Origin: an uncultured Lachnospiraceae bacterium
Lineage (GTDB): Bacteria; Bacillota; Clostridia; Lachnospirales; Lachnospiraceae
DNA length: 64,000 nucleotides
Assembly: GCA_947593655.1 (NCBI GenBank)
Contig: CANQDS010000001.1
Location: 67,081 to 131,080 of the forward strand
Direction: 5' to 3'
Below, piece by piece: positions 7,983 through 17,795 of this stretch; the first letter of the stretch is position 1, and every line of letters begins with the position of its first letter. The notes beneath the pieces are model-generated. The model was not told the origin of the DNA. It made no database searches and was given only the letters and a program-made list of their open reading frames with translations. Made by a program: the position numbers and the translations under genes.

Positions 7983-10649
7983 TTATGCGCCCTGCTTCCG
8001 ATTCACAATGCACTTTCTCAGCAGATCCGCCGGTATCATGGTAAATGCAAGAAGGATCACAATGCCCCACCCGGCAATGCCAAACGGTACGCAGTTAAAC
8101 ATTTTCCCGATCCATTGAAATACTGCAGCCGGAACCAAAGCGGCGTTTACGATGACCGCCTGAACCAGCACGATCGTAAACCACACCTTCAAAAATCCCG
8201 GATTCAGCTTTAGATCCCGAAAGATCCCAAAACCTTCGTCTCGGACATTGAAGCCGTTAAATAACGCCGCAACAATGAACAGAACGAAATATGCGGTCTT
8301 TCTCTGATCGTCCGTTTCAAAAAACGGATCAAAGCACGGCAGCTTCAGAAACGCAAAGCTCAAAAGGATCAGCCACAGCCCCATCGTTGCGATCTGTCCG
8401 GCCATCTTTCTGCTGACGATCTTTTCGTCCCTTCTTCTCGGCTTCTCCAGCATATATTTCTCCAGCGCCGGTTCGTTCCCGAGCATGATCGCCCCAAGGC
8501 TGTCCATTACCAGATTGACAAACAACAGGTGCGTGACTTTCAGCGGTTCCTCGATTCCGAAGAACGGACTGATCGCGCTTACGACTACGGCCACCACGTT
8601 GATGACCAGCTGGAACTTGCAGAATTTTAAGATATTGTTGTATATGGTCCGCCCGTAAAGGATCGCATCCTTGATGGATTTAAAGTTATCATCCAGCACG
8701 ATGATCTCTCCCGCTTCTTTGGCGGCTTCCGTTCCGCTTCCCATCGCAAATCCGACATCCGCCCGCTTTAAGGCCGGCGAATCATTGACGCCGTCGCCCG
8801 TCATCCCGACTACCTGATTCATCTCCTGACAGATACGCACCATCCGGGACTTATCGGTTGGAAGCGCACGGGCGATCACGCGGATATCCTTGATCACGGC
8901 TTTAATATCATCATCGCTCATTTCCGCCAGCTGCGACGAAGTCAGCGCAAGATCCGACTTGCTGCTGATGAGCCCCGCATCCTCCGCGATCGCAACTGCG
9001 GTTTCCAGACGGTCGCCCGTGATCATCACGACCTGAATGCCGGCCTGCTGCACCTCTGCGATCGCTTCTTTGGCCTCCAGACGGACATCGTCGCGGATCG
9101 CCACAAATCCGATCAGAACCACATCTTCGTTGATCCGGTTCTCCGTCAGCGGAGAGTCGGAATAGCCGAACGCCAGCACACGCATCGCTCTGGAAGCCAG
9201 CGCATTGATCTTTTCATTGATCCGCCCCAGATCCAGATCGATCACATTGCCGTCCGCATCCAGCGCTTTCTTTGCAATATCCAAAAACCGTTCCGGTGCG
9301 CCTTTGTAAAACGTCTGCCCCAGATCGGTGATCTCTACCTGACTGAATTTGTTGGTGGAATTAAATCCCTGAGAAGCCCCTGCGATATACGCCTGATCGC
9401 TTCGTATCAGATTGTAATTATCTTCGCCCAGAAAACGCATCAGCGCCTGATCGGTCGCATTTCCGCCGACGATCTTGTGCTCTGCGTCAAACATGGAAGC
9501 GGTATTCATCCCGATCGCAGCGTCCACCAGCGTCTTGATCTTTCCGTGCTCTTTCATTTCCCCGAAAGGAATCTCTTTTCCGTCCGCAGTAAAAAACTCC
9601 ACCACTTCCAGGCTTCCTTTTGTGATCGTACCCGTTTTATCGCTGAAAAGGATATTTAATGATCCTGCCGTTTCAATTCCGATCGCCTTGCGGACCAGCA
9701 CGTTATGATCTAGCATCTTCTTGGTATTCTGCATCAGCACCAGAGAGATCATCAGCGGCAGCCCCTCCGGTACGGCGCAGACGATGATCACGATTGCCAG
9801 AGAAACCGCGTCGACCAGATCCTTCAGAACAGACGACCACCCGGCCGCCAGATACGCGCCGATCCCGCCGGCCGAAACAATAAAGTAGATAATATAAAGA
9901 ACGGTGATCACTGCCGCTCCGATATAGCCGAATTTGGAAATCTGGCCGGCCAGCACGCCGAGCTTTACCTTTAACGGAGAATCCGGTTCCTCCCCCTGCA
10001 TATCCTCCGCCATCTTGCCCATCATGGACTTTAAGCCGACCTTGCGGACATCCAGCACGCCTTCGCCGTCAAAAACGACCGCGCCGCGGAACAGGGAATA
10101 ACCGTCCACAAACGCATCGCCCGTGATCTCTTCCGCAAAAACCGTGCTCTCGGCAGCTGCGGACTTTTTACATTCCTCCGCTTCCCCGTTGAGCGCCGAA
10201 TTGTCCACCCGCAGATCGCCGTCGATCAGGATTCCGTCCGCCGGAATCTTGTCGCCCGACTGCAGGAGCACTTTATCCCCTACCACAACATCATCTACCT
10301 CAACAACCGTTACCATGCCGTTGCGGCAGACCTTGCAGGTGTCTTTCTTCTGATCGTTCTTTAACTTCCGGTATGCCGTATCGCTTGCCACACCGGTCTT
10401 TGCCGACACCACGGCAACGATGAAAATAGCAGCAATGGTTCCCGCAGGCTCATAAACTTCCGCATAACCCAGAAAGAACATGATGATCATGACCGCCGCG
10501 ATAAACAGCAAAATCTTAATCATCGGGTCCTTAAAGGTTTCCTTAAATTCATCCCAAAAAGTAGCAGGTTCTGAATCCGGAATAAAGTTGGAACCGTTTT
10601 TTTCACGGGAAGCCTTTACTTCCGCATCATTTAATCCTTTGTACTTCAT
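7983..10649 (-). CDS. Calcium-translocating P-type ATPase (PMCA-like)
   Basis: This 888-residue type IIB-like P-ATPase pumps cations, most likely Ca2+, out of the cell. Seen in order are the N-terminal cation ATPase domain, the A-domain loop NGEAEE near residue 154, the M4 ion-site motif CAVPEGLPLM near 291-300, the phosphorylation motif SDKTGTITKG with Asp337, the nucleotide domain, the hinge TGDGVNDSPALKRADVG, and the last membrane helices. It lies downstream of two TerD genes but has its own sigma-A promoter at 10680-10708, so it need not be part of the Ter transcript. Confidence 0.93.
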   Translation of the reverse strand: MKYKGLNDAEVKASREKNGSNFIPDSEPATFWDEFKETFKDPMIKILLFIAAVMIIMFFLGYAEVYEPAGTIAAIFIVAVVSAKTGVASDTAYRKLKNDQKKDTCKVCRNGMVTVVEVDDVVVGDKVLLQSGDKIPADGILIDGDLRVDNSALNGEAEECKKSAAAESTVFAEEITGDAFVDGYSLFRGAVVFDGEGVLDVRKVGLKSMMGKMAEDMQGEEPDSPLKVKLGVLAGQISKFGYIGAAVITVLYIIYFIVSAGGIGAYLAAGWSSVLKDLVDAVSLAIVIIVCAVPEGLPLMISLVLMQNTKKMLDHNVLVRKAIGIETAGSLNILFSDKTGTITKGSLEVVEFFTADGKEIPFGEMKEHGKIKTLVDAAIGMNTASMFDAEHKIVGGNATDQALMRFLGEDNYNLIRSDQAYIAGASQGFNSTNKFSQVEITDLGQTFYKGAPERFLDIAKKALDADGNVIDLDLGRINEKINALASRAMRVLAFGYSDSPLTENRINEDVVLIGFVAIRDDVRLEAKEAIAEVQQAGIQVVMITGDRLETAVAIAEDAGLISSKSDLALTSSQLAEMSDDDIKAVIKDIRVIARALPTDKSRMVRICQEMNQVVGMTGDGVNDSPALKRADVGFAMGSGTEAAKEAGEIIVLDDNFKSIKDAILYGRTIYNNILKFCKFQLVINVVAVVVSAISPFFGIEEPLKVTHLLFVNLVMDSLGAIMLGNEPALEKYMLEKPRRRDEKIVSRKMAGQIATMGLWLILLSFAFLKLPCFDPFFETDDQRKTAYFVLFIVAALFNGFNVRDEGFGIFRDLKLNPGFLKVWFTIVLVQAVIVNAALVPAAVFQWIGKMFNCVPFGIAGWGIVILLAFTMIPADLLRKCIVNRKQGA

Positions 10650-10679
10650 ACGCTTCTCCCCTTACTGATTTCTTTTGAA

Positions 10680-10708
10680 ATTTTATCAATCGCCAAACAG
10701 CTTGTCAA
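10680..10708 (-). promoter_or_regulatory. Sigma-A promoter of the Ca2+ ATPase gene
   Basis: On the minus strand TTGACA (10703-10708) and TAAAAT (10680-10685) are spaced by 17 bp, about 30 bp before the ATPase start. Confidence 0.8.
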
Positions 10709-10714
10709 CACCAT

Positions 10715-11473
10715 TCAGCAATTTAAGCACGCGAGGGCCGCTTCCAGCAGTTCCTCCGAAAAGACGGCCGCTCCCGGCATCTCCGCCACACTGTCCCCGG
10801 CCGGAAAATGCTCTTTAAAGCCGTGCGGCGCAAACCCGCGGTCCGCTTCTTCCAGCATGGAACAGTCAAAGGCACTGTCCCCCGCCGCCCATACCTGTTC
10901 GGCGCCGGTATACTGCCGGAACCGCCGGAGCGCATTCCCCTTGCTCAGCGCCCGCGGCACGACATACACCTTATTGCCGTTATGAAAAACATCCGTTCCG
11001 GAATCGCCCAGTTCCCGCCGCAGTTCTTCCGTTACCGACTCCGGGCATCTGCATTTCGTAAACAAAAACAGCTCCCCGATCCACCTTAATTCAAATTCCC
11101 GCCGCGGATCTGCTTTTAAGAACCGCTTCGCCTCTTCGATCTGCCTCCTGCTGCCGTCCGCCAGTTCCCGCGATTTTTGATACCACGCATCATCGGAAAC
11201 ACCGTCTTTTAACAGCACTCCCCCGTTGCACACAAGCGCGTAGCGGATGCTTCCGATCCCCAGGCGGATTCTCTGGTACTGCTCCCTTGTCCGCGTCGAA
11301 GTCAAGACCAGCAGCGATTTCCTGCTGACTTCCTTCAAAAGCCGGTATGTTTTTTCGGTGATAAAAGAAACTTCCCGCCCCTGATAAATTTCAACATTTC
11401 TTTTCTCCGGCCCGATATCATGCTTATAGGAATAGATCAGGGTGTTGTCCAGATCCATGTGGAAAACAATCAT
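10715..11473 (-). CDS. HAD-superfamily phosphatase of the Ter locus
   Basis: The protein begins MIVFHMDLDNTLIYSY; DLDNT is HAD motif I with the nucleophilic Asp. Motif II is probably LVLTSTRTREQY, and motif IV is AAGDSAFDCSMLEEAD. Its layout resembles Cof/sucrose-phosphatase-like HADs, which are reported with TerD genes. The substrate is unknown; in Ter loci it is predicted to dephosphorylate a nucleoside-like metabolite, which is inference. I use the ATG at 11473 with GGGGGAG just upstream. Confidence 0.8.
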   Translation of the reverse strand: MIVFHMDLDNTLIYSYKHDIGPEKRNVEIYQGREVSFITEKTYRLLKEVSRKSLLVLTSTRTREQYQRIRLGIGSIRYALVCNGGVLLKDGVSDDAWYQKSRELADGSRRQIEEAKRFLKADPRREFELRWIGELFLFTKCRCPESVTEELRRELGDSGTDVFHNGNKVYVVPRALSKGNALRRFRQYTGAEQVWAAGDSAFDCSMLEEADRGFAPHGFKEHFPAGDSVAEMPGAAVFSEELLEAALACLNC

Positions 11474-11544
11474 AACTCCCCCATTGTGCATCTTTCCTCA
11501 TGCAAAAAGTGTGGCACGATCCGCACCACACTCTGCTTCTGCCT

Positions 11545-12132
11545 TTAAACGAAGCGGTTGCACACTTCGATCAATCCCGGATCCGTCGTTCCCTGGCCCA
11601 TCGCATTGAATTTCCATTCGCCGTTGTGCCGGTACACTTCTCCGAAGATCATTGCCGTCATTCCGGAATAATCCTCAGTCAGATTATATTTGCACATTTC
11701 ATTATTGTTTCTGGTATCCACCAGCCGGATGAACGCATTCTGGATCATTCCGAAATTCTGCCCGCGCTCTACCGCCTGATAAATATTGACCACAATCACG
11801 ATCCGGTCATATTCCGCCGGAACCCTGGCCAGATCGATCAGGATCTGCTCGTCGTCGCCGTCTCCGGCTCCGGTCAGGTTGTCCCCCAGATGGGTAACGG
11901 TTCCCGACTTATGCTGGAGATTTCCAAAATAGACAATATCCCCTTTGTCCATCAGTCTGCCGCTTTTCAGCAGGATTGCCGATGCATCGCAATCGATCGG
12001 CTTCGGTTTCGGCGCGAAAAATCCTTTCGACCGCTTTACCTCATCCCAGCCCAGACCGACGACGATCTGCGACAGCCCGGCATTGTCCTTCGTCAGGCTT
12101 ACTTTCTGCCCTTTCTGTAAACTAACCGACAT
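11545..12132 (-). CDS. TerD-family calcium-binding stress protein
   Basis: This 195-residue TerD-domain protein opens MSVSLQKGQKVSLTKDN, the standard TerD N-terminus. The calcium-binding loop [14 protein letters not shown] is present, as is the C-terminal EVYRHNGEWKFNAMGQG. The N-terminal portion GLGWDEVKRSKGFFAPKPKPIDCDASA is a variant with a CDA in place of the usual DLDA. AGGAGG eight bases before the ATG at 12132 fixes the start, removing 15 in-frame upstream residues. It is a paralogue of the next gene upstream. Confidence 0.93.
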   Translation of the reverse strand: MSVSLQKGQKVSLTKDNAGLSQIVVGLGWDEVKRSKGFFAPKPKPIDCDASAILLKSGRLMDKGDIVYFGNLQHKSGTVTHLGDNLTGAGDGDDEQILIDLARVPAEYDRIVIVVNIYQAVERGQNFGMIQNAFIRLVDTRNNNEMCKYNLTEDYSGMTAMIFGEVYRHNGEWKFNAMGQGTTDPGLIEVCNRFV

Positions 12133-12146
12133 AAAAACATCCTCCT

Positions 12147-12728
12147 CTATTCCGCATTGATCCCGTAATGAGCGCACATCGCCGCCAGACCGCCCTGGAA
12201 TCCGCTTCCGATCGCATTAAATTTCCACTCGCCGCTGTGCCGGTACAGTTCTCCGACTACCACCGCCGTCTCGATCGAAAAATCCTCGCCCAGATCGTAA
12301 CGAACCAGTTCCTCCCCGGTCGTTCCGTCCACAATACGGATAAAGGAGTTTGCCACCTGGCCGAAATTCTGCCGTCTCTGCTCCGCCTCATAGATCGTAA
12401 CGGTAAACGCCACGCGCTCGATATTCGCCGGGATCTTAGACAGATCAACCTGAATCTGCTCGTCGTCGCCGTCGCCTTCTCCGGTCAGGTTATCGCCCAT
12501 ATGAATAACCGATTCGCTGCTGTGCTTCAGATTCCCGTAAAAAATAAATTCCTTCTCCGTCGGGCATTTCCCGTCTGCGCCGACCATAAACGCCGCTGCG
12601 TCCAGGTCAAAATCCGAACCGGAATCATAGGCATTGATGTCCCAGCCAAGCCCGACCATAATGCTCTTTAAGCCCGGATTTCCTTTCGTCAAGTCTACTT
12701 TCTGCCCTTTTGATAAATTAATCGGCAT
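12147..12728 (-). CDS. TerD-family calcium-binding stress protein
   Basis: This 193-residue protein starts [20 protein letters not shown] and contains the canonical [14 protein letters not shown] segment, the Ca2+ loop [14 protein letters not shown] and the C-terminal [18 protein letters not shown]. TerD proteins bind calcium and take part in resistance to tellurite, colicins and phage by an unknown mechanism. It is closer to the family consensus than the neighbouring copy. AAGGGAGG precedes the start. Confidence 0.95.
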   Translation of the reverse strand: MPINLSKGQKVDLTKGNPGLKSIMVGLGWDINAYDSGSDFDLDAAAFMVGADGKCPTEKEFIFYGNLKHSSESVIHMGDNLTGEGDGDDEQIQVDLSKIPANIERVAFTVTIYEAEQRRQNFGQVANSFIRIVDGTTGEELVRYDLGEDFSIETAVVVGELYRHSGEWKFNAIGSGFQGGLAAMCAHYGINAE

Positions 12729-12741
12729 AAATCCATCCTCC

Positions 12742-12767
12742 CTTGAAATTGTTACTTGAAATTGTTA
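12742..12767. repeat. Two tandem 13-bp direct repeats before terD
   Basis: CTTGAAATTGTTA occurs twice head to tail (12742-12754 and 12755-12767) in the short gap between telA and terD. On the coding strand it lies just before the terD ribosome binding site. A role in regulation is possible but not shown. Confidence 0.7.
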
Positions 12768-12791
12768 TAAGATAAAAAGCATATGCCTTAT

Positions 12792-13952
12792 CTACTGTTG
12801 CGTTCTTCCGCCGGCGCCCTGGAATTCTTTAAAAAATTCCTCCTTGATTGCTTCCAGCCTTGCCTGATCCTCGAGGCGTTTCTTTCTGGCGTCCTCCTGA
12901 ATCCTCTTTGTCTCGTCAATGCCGTTCATAATGGTCCGCCATGTTGTTTCCAGCGTTTCGATCTGGATCGAGCTTCCGGATGCAAGCCTTGCCGTCATCT
13001 GGGAAGTCTCTACCGTATTCTTTGCATTTTTCACCAGCATCTCGTTCGTCTTTTTATCCAGTTCCGCAAGCGACTCCGCCTGAAGCTTCTGGCGTTTCAG
13101 CATGATCGCCTGCGCGAGCGCCTGCTTAAAGACCGGCAGCGTCACGATAAATGCCGAGTTGATCTTGCGCACCAGATTGTAGTTGCTGAATTCCATTGTT
13201 TTGATCATCGGAATGGACTGCATGGCAACATTCTCCGCCATCCGAAGATCCTGCGTCCGCTGTTCCATCATGGTAAGCGCCTGATTTAAGCCGGTCAGCT
13301 CAAACTGGATGGAAGTATCTCCCGTGCTTTCCATATCCGCCTGCCGCTTCGCGATATATTCCTCGATCTCCCGGCACGCCTGTTCCCCGGCCAGAATATA
13401 TTTGACCAGTTCGTGGTAATAATTCACGTTTGCATCAAACATCTGATCCAGATTATGATTCGCCGTTTTGATCTCCGATTCATACTGCCGGAGCTGGACG
13501 TAGATCTTGTCCACTTCTTCGCCCATCGTATGGTATTTGGCAAGGATCTTATCCAGCTGTTTCTTTAGATTGCCGAATAATTTCCCGAATAGCCCCGGCT
13601 CCTCTTTAATCTCCTCGATATCAAACTTGCTCATGACTTTCGCCAAGGTATTCAGCAGTTCGCTGGTATCCTCGAGCTGTGACATATTCATGTTGTTTAA
13701 AACAACATCAGAGGCTTTGGAAACCTCCTGCGCCGCTTCTGCACCGAAAGAAACGATCGTGTCCATATTGTCGATCTCAATGGTGCTTACGATCCGGTCG
13801 ATCTCCTGCGAATTGACCAGTTCCGCGTCCATCTTCCGGCGGTCTTCCACAATGTCATACGGTTCCACAACCGCAATCTCGTTTTTTCCTTCCGCCGGCG
13901 CATCCGCTGCACTGTTCTGAGCCGGCACTCTGCTAAAATCCAGTCCCATCAT
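12792..13952 (-). CDS. TelA-family toxic anion resistance protein
   Basis: The roughly 386-residue protein matches TelA/KlaA: it has the segment SFGAEAAQEVSKASDVVLN near the N-terminus, a long helical, coiled-coil-like middle, and AYNxx-type helices near SIPMIKTMEFSNYNLVRKINSAF. Family members confer tellurite or other stress resistance and are constantly linked to TerD. Translation probably starts at one of two ATGs (13952 or 13949); GAGAGG is just upstream. The start overlaps the stop of the upstream YceG-like gene. Confidence 0.9.
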   Translation of the reverse strand: MMGLDFSRVPAQNSAADAPAEGKNEIAVVEPYDIVEDRRKMDAELVNSQEIDRIVSTIEIDNMDTIVSFGAEAAQEVSKASDVVLNNMNMSQLEDTSELLNTLAKVMSKFDIEEIKEEPGLFGKLFGNLKKQLDKILAKYHTMGEEVDKIYVQLRQYESEIKTANHNLDQMFDANVNYYHELVKYILAGEQACREIEEYIAKRQADMESTGDTSIQFELTGLNQALTMMEQRTQDLRMAENVAMQSIPMIKTMEFSNYNLVRKINSAFIVTLPVFKQALAQAIMLKRQKLQAESLAELDKKTNEMLVKNAKNTVETSQMTARLASGSSIQIETLETTWRTIMNGIDETKRIQEDARKKRLEDQARLEAIKEEFFKEFQGAGGRTQQ

Positions 13953-16201
13953 CAATTACCTCTCTTAAAAATTTTATCCCGCCATCTCGTGCGCCCCAAT
14001 GGAATCCTCGCAAGATCCGGCACGGTAAGATCGTAAAGATAGGAGCCGGTCTGATGCTCTTCCATAATGTCTCTGTTATAATATTTCTCAACGCTCTGAT
14101 ATCCGGTCGGCACAAACAGCAGGATATCAAAACCGATCAGGTTCAAAAAAGCAAGCAGGATGGCATCTTCCAAAGAACTCATAGTCTCCGTCGGATTGAC
14201 ATAGACCAGCTTGGGATTCTTCTTCGTAAAATCAAATTTCTGAATCAGACGCACGAACACTTTCGGCAGATTCAGCGCCACGGCCGTGACCGTATATTCC
14301 GTTCCGTTTTCATAGGTTCCCCGGATCAGCCGCTGGTCGAGCATTAACTGCAGTTTATCCAGAATATGATCCTGCTTTTCTTCTTTCAGAAGCGCATAAG
14401 GAAAATCCGGATGGTTCTTGATCCTGCTTTTCTGCACTTTCCCGTTCTTTAAGAATTCCACCGCATGTCTTCGCATCGGATTCTCCGCATCATGATCCAG
14501 ATAAGGGATCGTATGGATAAAAACCGTATCCGCCGTAAGCAGTTCCCGGATGGAAGCCCAGTATTCCGGAATGGCTCCGTTCTTCACTCCGGACACTTTG
14601 GTAAAGATCACCGGAAGGCTCACGGTCCGCCCTTCGGTGGAAAATCCCGGACGGTATTTTAATTCCTGATCCCACAGGATACGGATCTCCTCATACATCG
14701 TCCGCAGAGTCAGCGCATCGGCCTTTGCATACTGCTGGTTCCGGTACATGCCGGAATCCTCATACATCAGGGAATCCAGTTCCCGCTCCGCGTGATAGGC
14801 CGCCGTTCCAAGCTGAAGCTGCGAACGCTCTTCCGGATAGCGGTCCAGTTCGAGCGAATCCGGATAGCGGATCTCATACAGCAGCGGATCGCTTAAGCAG
14901 CATTTCCGGTTCTGATCCGGGCACAGGATCAGAACATCCAGCGGCAGTCTCGCCAGGAAACGGAGAAACAGCGCTTCGCTTTCCGTCCGGCAACCGCCCA
15001 GAAAAATAAAACACCCGATTTCCGGCATTTTCCAGCCGGAAAACAGCCGGGGCTGATAGCGTTTCAGCCAGCAGAGCAGATAGACCGCCTGATTGGTCAG
15101 CCTGTTTCGATTGCCGCCGCAGGCTTTCTCCTCTTCTAACATGATATCAATAAACGCCTGATGCATGATCTTCTGCAGTTCGAGATTAGCAGGATACCGG
15201 ATATTGGAGCTTAAGTCCCAAAGCATCGTATCCGCGTCCGGATACTGCCCGCGCCGGATTGCGGCTATCTCTTCCGGCTCCGGCTTCGGCACCGCTTCAT
15301 TCACGATCACAACGTCTCGCCCGGCATGTTTCAGTTCCTCCTGAAACCGGTATAATTCATTGGCGTATGTCAGCTTATCCTCTGCGCCGCAGATGCGGCA
15401 GAAACAGTTATAATAAAATCCCAGATCCGTTCCCCGCGCCGCCGGTTCCATCCGGAAATCTTCCAGTCCTTTGCCCTTGATCCATGCATTGGTGCAGTTC
15501 CGAAACGACGGCCTTGCCCCGTACATGCGGTCCTTCTGGAGCTGTTCCTCCTGCTCTTTTCGGATCTTCTTTAAAGAAAAATCCGCGGGGAACGCTGTAA
15601 GGCCGTCCATCGGATAATCCTCAAACACCGGAGAAGCCGGCGCTTTGAGCTCCTGCAGCAATACAATGTCGCAGCCGGTATCCGCCAGAATGGATAAAAG
15701 CATCAGCTCATATTTCCCGATCTCCCCTTCATATAAGATCTTGGGAAGGCGGTTCTCGCCGAGCTGATTGATGATCCGTTCAAATTTATAATAAAGCCAG
15801 CACATAAACTTGATATATGCATTCTTCAGCATGGCTTCTGTCTTGCCCGCTTTCCGCAGGGCTTCCAGCGTATCGTATACCGATACCGCCATATTCTGCC
15901 TCTGGGCATCCTTCATGCGCGGCAGCCACTTCTTCAGGGCGTCGGAAAAAAATCCCACGCTCATCTGAAAATCCGCTCCCATAATCTCACTGTAGTAGGA
16001 AAGCTGTTTCTCATCGGGATTCGGAAGCCTGTTTTCGATGACTACTCCGTTCTTTCTCGCCGCATCATAATATCCGGCGATGAATTTCGCGATCTCGTCA
16101 GAATAGCCGCCGATCCTGTAAAAATAAATTCCCCTGCCTGTCCTGTTATTCAAATCTGTGAAATAATCGTCCAAATTCCGGAGCTTTATATGTTCAAGCA
16201 T
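13952..16201 (-). CDS. YceG-like component of the Ter biosynthetic module
   Basis: This protein of about 749 residues fits the YceG-type protein repeatedly found with TerD/TelA. It has two similar regions, each ending in a conserved hydrophobic strand: YELMLLSILADTGCDIVLL in the N-terminal part and DAILLAFLNLIGFDILLF near the C-terminus. No known catalytic motif is seen. The family has no proven activity. Its stop overlaps the telA start, and the protease gene upstream ends 63 bp before its start, so trypsin-YceG-TelA-TerD-TerD probably form one operon. Confidence 0.8.
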   Translation of the reverse strand: MLEHIKLRNLDDYFTDLNNRTGRGIYFYRIGGYSDEIAKFIAGYYDAARKNGVVIENRLPNPDEKQLSYYSEIMGADFQMSVGFFSDALKKWLPRMKDAQRQNMAVSVYDTLEALRKAGKTEAMLKNAYIKFMCWLYYKFERIINQLGENRLPKILYEGEIGKYELMLLSILADTGCDIVLLQELKAPASPVFEDYPMDGLTAFPADFSLKKIRKEQEEQLQKDRMYGARPSFRNCTNAWIKGKGLEDFRMEPAARGTDLGFYYNCFCRICGAEDKLTYANELYRFQEELKHAGRDVVIVNEAVPKPEPEEIAAIRRGQYPDADTMLWDLSSNIRYPANLELQKIMHQAFIDIMLEEEKACGGNRNRLTNQAVYLLCWLKRYQPRLFSGWKMPEIGCFIFLGGCRTESEALFLRFLARLPLDVLILCPDQNRKCCLSDPLLYEIRYPDSLELDRYPEERSQLQLGTAAYHAERELDSLMYEDSGMYRNQQYAKADALTLRTMYEEIRILWDQELKYRPGFSTEGRTVSLPVIFTKVSGVKNGAIPEYWASIRELLTADTVFIHTIPYLDHDAENPMRRHAVEFLKNGKVQKSRIKNHPDFPYALLKEEKQDHILDKLQLMLDQRLIRGTYENGTEYTVTAVALNLPKVFVRLIQKFDFTKKNPKLVYVNPTETMSSLEDAILLAFLNLIGFDILLFVPTGYQSVEKYYNRDIMEEHQTGSYLYDLTVPDLARIPLGRTRWRDKIFKRGN

Positions 16202-16264
16202 GGATCTCTTACCCTCAATCCCGTTTACACGCCATTTTACCATAAACAAACTGTATTTACAAGT

Positions 16265-17617
16265 TTAAAAGAACCCTCTGGCAAACATCCGGATGCTCTC
16301 ATAACCGACCGCCAGATTGATATTCTGGGCGTTGTCGATCCCCGCCGTGCTGATCCCGATGACCTCCCCCTGCATGTTCAAAACAGCCCCGCCGGAACTC
16401 CCGTGGGAGGTCGGCGCCGTAAACTGGATCATATCCACATCATCGATCTTCCGGAAACCGGATATGATCCCGTCCGAAACGGAATTAAACAGCCCCAGCG
16501 GACTTCCGATCGCGACCACCTTCTGCCCTCTGGCCAGTTTCTGCGATCCGCCGTAGATCGGTATGGGTGCTAAAACCCGGTCGATCCGCAATACCGCCAG
16601 ATCCTGGACGGGGTTATATTTGATCACTTCATCGGTCCGATAGATTTCCCCGTCGTCTTCAATCCGGACCGAATAAAAGCATCCTCCCCGGATCACATGG
16701 TAATTCGTAAGCAGATAGCCGTCCTTCCCGATCATAATTCCGGAACCCGTCGCAACCGGCTCGCCCTTGTCGTCGTGCACGGAGATCATTACGACAGAGG
16801 ACGCCAGAAGCGCCAGTTCTTCAAAGGACTTCTCCGGATTTTCCGCCGCCGGTTCCCGGGAAGGCGTTCTCCTTCCGGGATGCTCCGGGATCGTAAGTTT
16901 TACCGGTTCTTTCGCCGGAACCGGAACTTCCTCCACAGTTTTGACATACGGCGGAATTTCCGCCGTACCGTATTCCCCCAGCCGCAATTTGGCGGACAGT
17001 TCCATCAGCCTGCCGTCCGCCTGAAGATCCTTCCGGCTTTCGATCAAAAACACATCGCAGCCGATCAGCGTCAGCATATAATAAAACAGATACTCCTGAA
17101 CATTTACCACATTATCCGCCAGAACCTTGATGCAGGTCTGCTCTTTCCACAAAGGCAGAATCCCGCCGAACAGCGATTCCAGCCAGAACCATAATTTCAC
17201 GGTAAAATTCTTCTCCATCGACCGGGTGCAGCCAGCCTTTGTTTCCCGGTAACGGCCGACGGCTTCTTTTGACGCATCCGCCAGTACCTCAGCCAGCAGC
17301 GGATTGTTCCGGCAGCATTCCAGTTCCAGCCGTCCGCTTTCCTCCCATGCATCGCAGCTTTCAGAATAAGTTTTGACCGCTTCGGCGGATTCCAGCCTCG
17401 GAAGCTGTGTCACCCGCAGATAGAACTGCTGCCCGTTTCCAAAGGCGCGGTCCATCCGCCGGTCAAGCGCCAGAAGCTGCTCTCCGATATCCGCCGGTTC
17501 TCCAAGCCCCCTGATAAAATAGACATCTCTCTGGTTATGATGATAGCCGCCCCTGATATTCAAAAATGCATCTATGGAATGAATCTGCATGGCATTGTGC
17601 CTGTAAGAGATCTTCAT
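16265..17617 (-). CDS. Trypsin-like serine protease fused to a Ter/YceG-type N-terminal domain
   Basis: About 450 residues in two parts. The C-terminal 190 residues are a DegP/S1C-like chymotrypsin fold with the full triad: LLTNYHVIRGG (His), PVQDLAVLRID (Asp) and TSHGSSGGAVLN (Ser). The N-terminal 230 residues are not a protease; they carry YLFYYMLTLIGCDVFLIES, closely resembling the conserved strand in the neighbouring YceG-like protein. A proline-rich linker joins the parts. No signal peptide is seen, so the protease is probably cytoplasmic and acts within the Ter stress response. I start at the ATG at 17617 (MKISYRHN). Confidence 0.82.
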   Translation of the reverse strand: MKISYRHNAMQIHSIDAFLNIRGGYHHNQRDVYFIRGLGEPADIGEQLLALDRRMDRAFGNGQQFYLRVTQLPRLESAEAVKTYSESCDAWEESGRLELECCRNNPLLAEVLADASKEAVGRYRETKAGCTRSMEKNFTVKLWFWLESLFGGILPLWKEQTCIKVLADNVVNVQEYLFYYMLTLIGCDVFLIESRKDLQADGRLMELSAKLRLGEYGTAEIPPYVKTVEEVPVPAKEPVKLTIPEHPGRRTPSREPAAENPEKSFEELALLASSVVMISVHDDKGEPVATGSGIMIGKDGYLLTNYHVIRGGCFYSVRIEDDGEIYRTDEVIKYNPVQDLAVLRIDRVLAPIPIYGGSQKLARGQKVVAIGSPLGLFNSVSDGIISGFRKIDDVDMIQFTAPTSHGSSGGAVLNMQGEVIGISTAGIDNAQNINLAVGYESIRMFARGFF

Positions 17618-17704
17618 CGTCCGTACCGCTCCCCCGTTTTCCTGTACTGGGGTTATTCTACCACACAATTTCTTTTTTTGCTATGATTTCCGCACCCGAT
17701 ATGC

Positions 17705-17727
17705 TACAATAGGTAACGATTTGTTAC
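17705..17727 (+). promoter_or_regulatory. Possible extended -10 promoter and small inverted repeat
   Basis: TGCTACAAT (extended -10, TACAAT at 17705-17710) is followed by GTAAC-gattt-GTTAC, about 70-90 bp upstream of the CitE-like gene. No good -35 is seen. Confidence 0.35.
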
Positions 17728-17795
17728 TGGCCAGCCAGAGAACGATCACAACGGTTTCACCATGCCGCAATACCTTGTAAGGGGAACAATAGAAA

